Assembly: GCA_022836615.1 (NCBI GenBank) | Contig: MU405424.1 | Coordinates: 1 to 38,398 of the forward strand | Reading direction: 5' to 3' | DNA from: Annulohypoxylon bovei var. microspora | Lineage: Eukaryota; Ascomycota; Sordariomycetes; Xylariales; Hypoxylaceae | DNA length: 38,398 nt | Shown here: positions 35,880-38,398 of the stretch, piece after piece | How the letters are laid out: every line of letters begins with the position of its first letter | Position numbering within the stretch: the first letter of the stretch is position 1 | The notes under the pieces: generated by a model | Seen by the model: only the letters and a program-made list of their open reading frames with translations | Databases searched by the model: none | Told to the model about the DNA's origin: nothing | Made by a program: the position numbers and the translations under genes

Positions 35880-36720
35880 ATTAATGTTAAAAAACTTAGT
35901 TACGTATAAAAGTAAATTAATTGTTTTTAAGGAAAATAATTTACGGATTTAAATCGTGGAAAAAATACACGGCGAATTAAAAACGGCTTATTTTAAAAAA
36001 AGAAAAATTAAACATTTAATTACGGAAAAATATTAATGGTTTAATTTATACGTATATATAAATTAATATGTGGATAATTGTTTTTACCGTTTAATTAAAA
36101 TATTAAAAAATAAAACGCCGGGATTATTATCCTTTTTATTAATATTAAACGGGAAATAGAAATATATCGTTATAAATTTTAAATTAATAAATAAAAACGA
36201 ATTAAAATATAATAATTTATTTATTATAATTAATTATTTAATTAAAGATTTATGGTTTATTTTTTATTATAAAATTATAATTATTAATAATTTTATATAA
36301 ATGTTTTATAACGGATTATATAAATTAATAAAATAATTATTTATAATTATTAACGATTAAAGTTTTTAATTTATTTCGAGTTTCACGAACGAACTTTTAA
36401 AAATACACGGGATTAAATTAAACTTTTTTATAATAAAATATAAATAATTTATAAAATAAATCGAAATAATAAACGAATATATTAATTAATAATTCCGACC
36501 ATTTATAAATCATTATTAAAAAAATTAAAATAAAACCATTCCGGCGTTAAATGCCGTATAAATTTCGTTACTTTATAAATCATTTAATGGTTTTTTACCG
36601 TGGAAAGTGTTAATAAAAAAACCGATGATATAATCTTTCGATTAAAAAGCGCGGATAAAAGCATTAATTATATTATTAATTAAAAAAAAATATTTCGATA
36701 AAAAACATAAAATATAATAT
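35880..36720 (+). pseudogene. G2 integrase relic
   Basis: The zinc-binding domain reads IHGELKTAYFKKRKIKHL and ends YVDNCFYR. The first His is kept at 35968-35970, the second reads Tyr (TAT, 35989-35991), Cys 3 is kept (36079-36081) and Cys 4 reads Tyr (36085-36087). The core follows: YIVINFKLINKNEL, where the first catalytic Asp is now Asn, then ISSFTNELLKIHGIKL near 36375-36425 and FIK*IEIINEYINQ near 36450-36490 (Asp or Glu positions partly kept). SLLYKSFNGFLPWKVLIKKP and MI*SFD*KARIKALI at about 36565-36670 match the post-core 'S...HS..G.SPFE...G..P' region. It would insert the DNA copy into the genome. Confidence 0.85.
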
Positions 36721-37099
36721 TATAAATTAAAGAATAAAAAAATTTCATTCATTAAATAATTAAAAAATTATAAAAACGTTAAACTCGATAAATTAATTAA
36801 TATAAAAAAAAGCTTAATTTTAATATTAAAAATAAAATATTTATTTTAATAAAATTTAAAATGTTAATAAACCGATTAAATAATAAATTAAATTATTTAA
36901 TAACGTTATTATTTTACGAAATTATCGAACGACATTTAAAACGATTTAATATTTATAAATTAAAATTTTTATACGTTTAAATTAAATAATAATGGTTTAA
37001 CGCGGATTATTTACGAAAAAATCCCGATAATTTAATATTAAATTAAAATTTAAAAAACTTAAACGATAAAATTATTAATTTTAATTTAAAAAAAACGGA

Positions 37100-37260
37100 A
37101 TAAAAAGTTTATAAAATATTAATATTACGAATGTATTATAAAAAATTAAAATATTAAGTTTAATGGATAAATTAAGATTTTAATTTAATATAATATTTAA
37201 TTACGGATTTTAAAAATATAATTATAAAATTAAAAAAGTTTTATAACGTAAATTTTAAAG
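37100..37260 (+). pseudogene. G2 integrase chromodomain relic
   Basis: The frame reads VYKILILRMYYKKLKY*V*W, then IN*DFNLI*YLITDFKNIII and KLKKFYNV. It follows the chromodomain layout 'VE.ILD.R.....L.YLVKW.GY....TW.P...L..A...L..FH' with stops at Gln, Lys/Trp-adjacent and Trp positions. Chromodomains of chromoviruses are thought to guide integration to particular chromatin. The three aromatic cage positions are partly changed (W to stop). The reading continues NKPLVRLIKWLKTAEKKV to the MITE insertion at 37361. Confidence 0.85.
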
Positions 37261-37360
37261 TAAATAAACCCTTGGTACGTTTAATTAAATGGTTAAAAAC
37301 GGCGGAAAAAAAGGTTTTTAATATTAAATATAAAAATAATAATGTATTTATATTAAAAAA

Positions 37361-38083
37361 GAGCAATGTTGGCCGCGCTGTATGTATGTCGCGGGGTTCC
37401 CGCGCTGTATGCGGGCCGGGCATCACGGGTACTTTCCCCGCCATACAAATCGCCATACAAACACATGTATTTTCAATGCTCACCCCGCGCGCACCTTCAA
37501 TTGAACTTAGAAAAATCCACCCGCTCCCACAGCCACCTACAGGTTGTTTCAATCCCCCGTTTCCCACCCTTCCAGTTTTACCTTAGATTTTTTACAATTA
37601 CACAATTAGATAAATCTCGAAAGGCGCTTTCGATTGATCCTGGTTGCATCTCTTACAAATTGCTGTGTGGCTGGCAAATCAGGTTGAAAACTGGGTGCAT
37701 TTAGAAAGATGTTGACTAAGTCGGTCCCGTGATACCCTTCGCGCTGGCCTTTTTGCCTTGCAGGCAATTACCTTTCAACCTGATTTGCCAGCCACACGAC
37801 TATCTGTAAGGCATGCAAGGAGCATCATTCGAAAGCGCTTTTTGAGCTGTATCTAATTGTGTAATTACAAGAAATCTGACGCTGGATTGATGGGGGAAAA
37901 GGGGAGATTAAGACGGGGTGTGTAGGTATGGGTGGGAGAAAAGTAGGTTGAATTGATTGAATTTCGTGGGCTGCTGGTACCTTCAATTGTATGGCGATTT
38001 GTATGCGATTTCAAGTACCTTGCGCCACCCCGCATACAGCGCGGCAAACCAGCGACATGCATACAGCGCGGCCAACATTGCTC
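37361..38083. mobile_element. Foldback MITE, unmutated, hAT-like
   Basis: A 723 bp GC-normal island with terminal inverted repeats GAGCAATGTTGGCCGCGCTG on the left and the same in reverse complement on the right; similarity continues through TATG(T/C)ATGTCGC and to about 110 bp with small gaps. Deeper inside, CTGGCAAATCAGGTTGAAA (37671-37689) is mirrored by TTTCAACCTGATTTGCCAG (37771-37789), and ACAATTACACAATTAGATA (37593-37611) by 37846-37866, so the whole element is one long imperfect palindrome. Flanks TTAAAAAA at 37353-37360 and 38084-38091 fit an 8 bp target duplication, the hAT size, but the A-runs make this uncertain. CCGCGCTGTATG occurs twice in each end, as subterminal repeats do. 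No transposase is encoded; open frames here are chimeras or palindrome artefacts. Confidence 0.85.
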
Positions 38084-38171
38084 TTAAAAAAAGGCGCGAA
38101 ATTTAAACGGAAATATAAATAACTTTTATTAATAAAAAATTAATAAAAATTTAAATTAAATTTTATTTAAT

Positions 38172-38179
38172 AAAAAAGA
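38172..38179 (+). other. G2 polypurine tract
   Basis: AAAAAAGA directly before the 3' LTR start at 38181, the expected priming site for plus-strand synthesis. RIP has made many purine runs in this window, so the position next to the LTR is the main support. Confidence 0.5.
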
Positions 38180-38180
38180 T

Positions 38181-38269
38181 TATTATAATTTAAATTATAG
38201 TTTAAATTATAAAAAATAAAATATAATATATAAAAAAATAAAAAATAAAGAAAAAATTATTTATAAAGT
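38181..38269 (+). repeat. G2 3' LTR, first 89 bp
   Basis: TATTATAATTTAAATTATAG corresponds to TGTCATGGTTTAAATCATGG of the 5' LTR, and the match continues to TTATTTATAAAGT. Right after this the two copies diverge completely (GTGCGTTTAAGC here, AATAAATAAGG there), so the LTR is cut or interrupted. Confidence 0.85.
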
Positions 38270-38304
38270 GTGCGTTTAAGCTTTTTAATTATATTAAATA
38301 TCGT
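38270..38304. other. Short spacer between cut LTR and copy E
   Basis: TGCGTTTAAGCTTTTTAATT and following bases belong neither to the LTR as seen at 30809 nor to the TIR repeat. It may be LTR sequence absent from the 5' copy or part of another insertion. Confidence 0.5.
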
Positions 38305-38398
38305 TTATCCGTCCGGAGGACACTATTACGCTCAAACTTTTTTTAATTACGTAATAAATGACTAAATAATTGATAAGGTAATTGATAAGGTAATTGAT
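38305..38398 (-). mobile_element. TIR repeat copy E, little mutated, cut by window end
   Basis: Starts TTATCCGTCCGGAGGACACT, then ATTACGCTCAAAC, the unmutated form of the TIR seen as TTATCCGTTCGAAAAACATT (complement of copy D) and TTATCCGTTTAAAAAACATT (copy B). Next come 2.6 copies of the 12 bp unit AATTGATAAGGT (38368-38398), seen in copy B as AATTAATAAGGT. It is oriented like B. The TIR contains its own palindrome GTCCGGAGGAC. Confidence 0.8.

Larger units (their letters stand above)
30720..38398 (+). mobile_element. Ty3/gypsy chromovirus G2, dead
   Basis: An LTR element with 5' LTR from 30720, gag, protease, RT, RNase H, integrase and chromodomain relics all on the plus strand, a polypurine tract at about 38172-38179, and a 3' LTR from 38181. 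A 723 bp MITE has inserted near the 3' end of pol. The 3' LTR loses homology after 38269, and a TIR-repeat copy starts at 38305. The order RT-RNase H-integrase-chromodomain defines the chromovirus branch of Ty3/gypsy. It is the best-preserved retroelement of the window at the motif level, although every frame has stops and catalytic residues are mutated. Confidence 0.9.

Noticed and set aside
37241..37704. Open frames of 104-112 codons across the MITE left arm
   Set aside because: They start in G2 pol (or on its opposite strand) and run into the MITE; the MITE part is a palindrome present on both strands, so the frames are chimeras and not genes.
37865..38062. 65-codon minus-strand open frame in the MITE right arm
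   Set aside because: It corresponds to the inverted copy of the left arm and has no start context or family similarity.
1..38398. Mitochondrial or plastid DNA, or a naturally AT-rich protist genome
   Set aside because: The window lacks organelle genes and tRNAs. LTR pairs differ only by C to T and G to A, and normal-composition islands with sharp borders are present, which fits RIP-damaged fungal nuclear DNA.

Overview
The window looks like nuclear DNA of a filamentous ascomycete fungus: about 38 kb of a very AT-rich block made of old transposable elements mutated by repeat-induced point mutation (RIP). TpA is everywhere, CpA and TpG are rare, and the remaining C and G sit mostly in CpG or in short runs. 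Reading frames that clearly once encoded reverse transcriptases are cut by TAA/TAG where CAA, CAG or TGG is expected, and catalytic GAY aspartates have become AAY. The best direct proof is the LTR pair of the rightmost element: over the first 89 aligned bases the copies differ at 18 sites by my count, all C to T or G to A in the same direction. I see no intact protein-coding gene, no rRNA or tRNA gene and no CRISPR array. Only about 1-175 (host-like flank), 24639-24729, 37361-38083 and about 38270-38398 keep a fairly ordinary base composition; 25380-25680 is partly spared.

Layout from left to right. 1-175 is host-like sequence ending at a sharp compositional border. About 1576-6560 holds a minus-strand non-LTR (LINE) relic, recognised by its C-terminal cysteine/histidine region at about 1920-2230. 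6770-7475 is copy A of a repeat with terminal inverted repeats (TIR repeat). 7476-11599 is unassigned RIP debris with a minus-strand protein-like frame near 10960-11590. 11600-19667 is a Ty3/gypsy element (G1) with 218-219 bp LTRs; it carries two inverted copies (B, C) of a composite repeat of about 1.2 kb. 19668-21187 is unassigned. 21188-30132 is a Ty1/copia element with LTRs of about 165 bp; it holds composite copy D, a 91 bp GC-richer insertion, and an antisense gene-like frame with two possible introns between pol and the 3' LTR. 30133-30719 is unassigned. 30720 to the window end is a Ty3/gypsy chromovirus (G2) with gag, protease, RT, RNase H, integrase and chromodomain relics. Near its 3' end it contains a 723 bp unmutated foldback MITE, and its 3' LTR runs into a lightly mutated copy (E) of the TIR repeat.

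The order of events can be read from nesting and mutation load. The retroelements and composite copies A-D are heavily mutated. The MITE and copy E are nearly clean, so they arrived after RIP had acted or have escaped it. The three retroelements are non-autonomous relics and none encodes a usable enzyme. I found no convincing new biological system. The items most worth a second look are the antisense intron-like frame inside the copia element, the composite repeat with its palindrome, homopurine tract and TIR body, and the foldback MITE.
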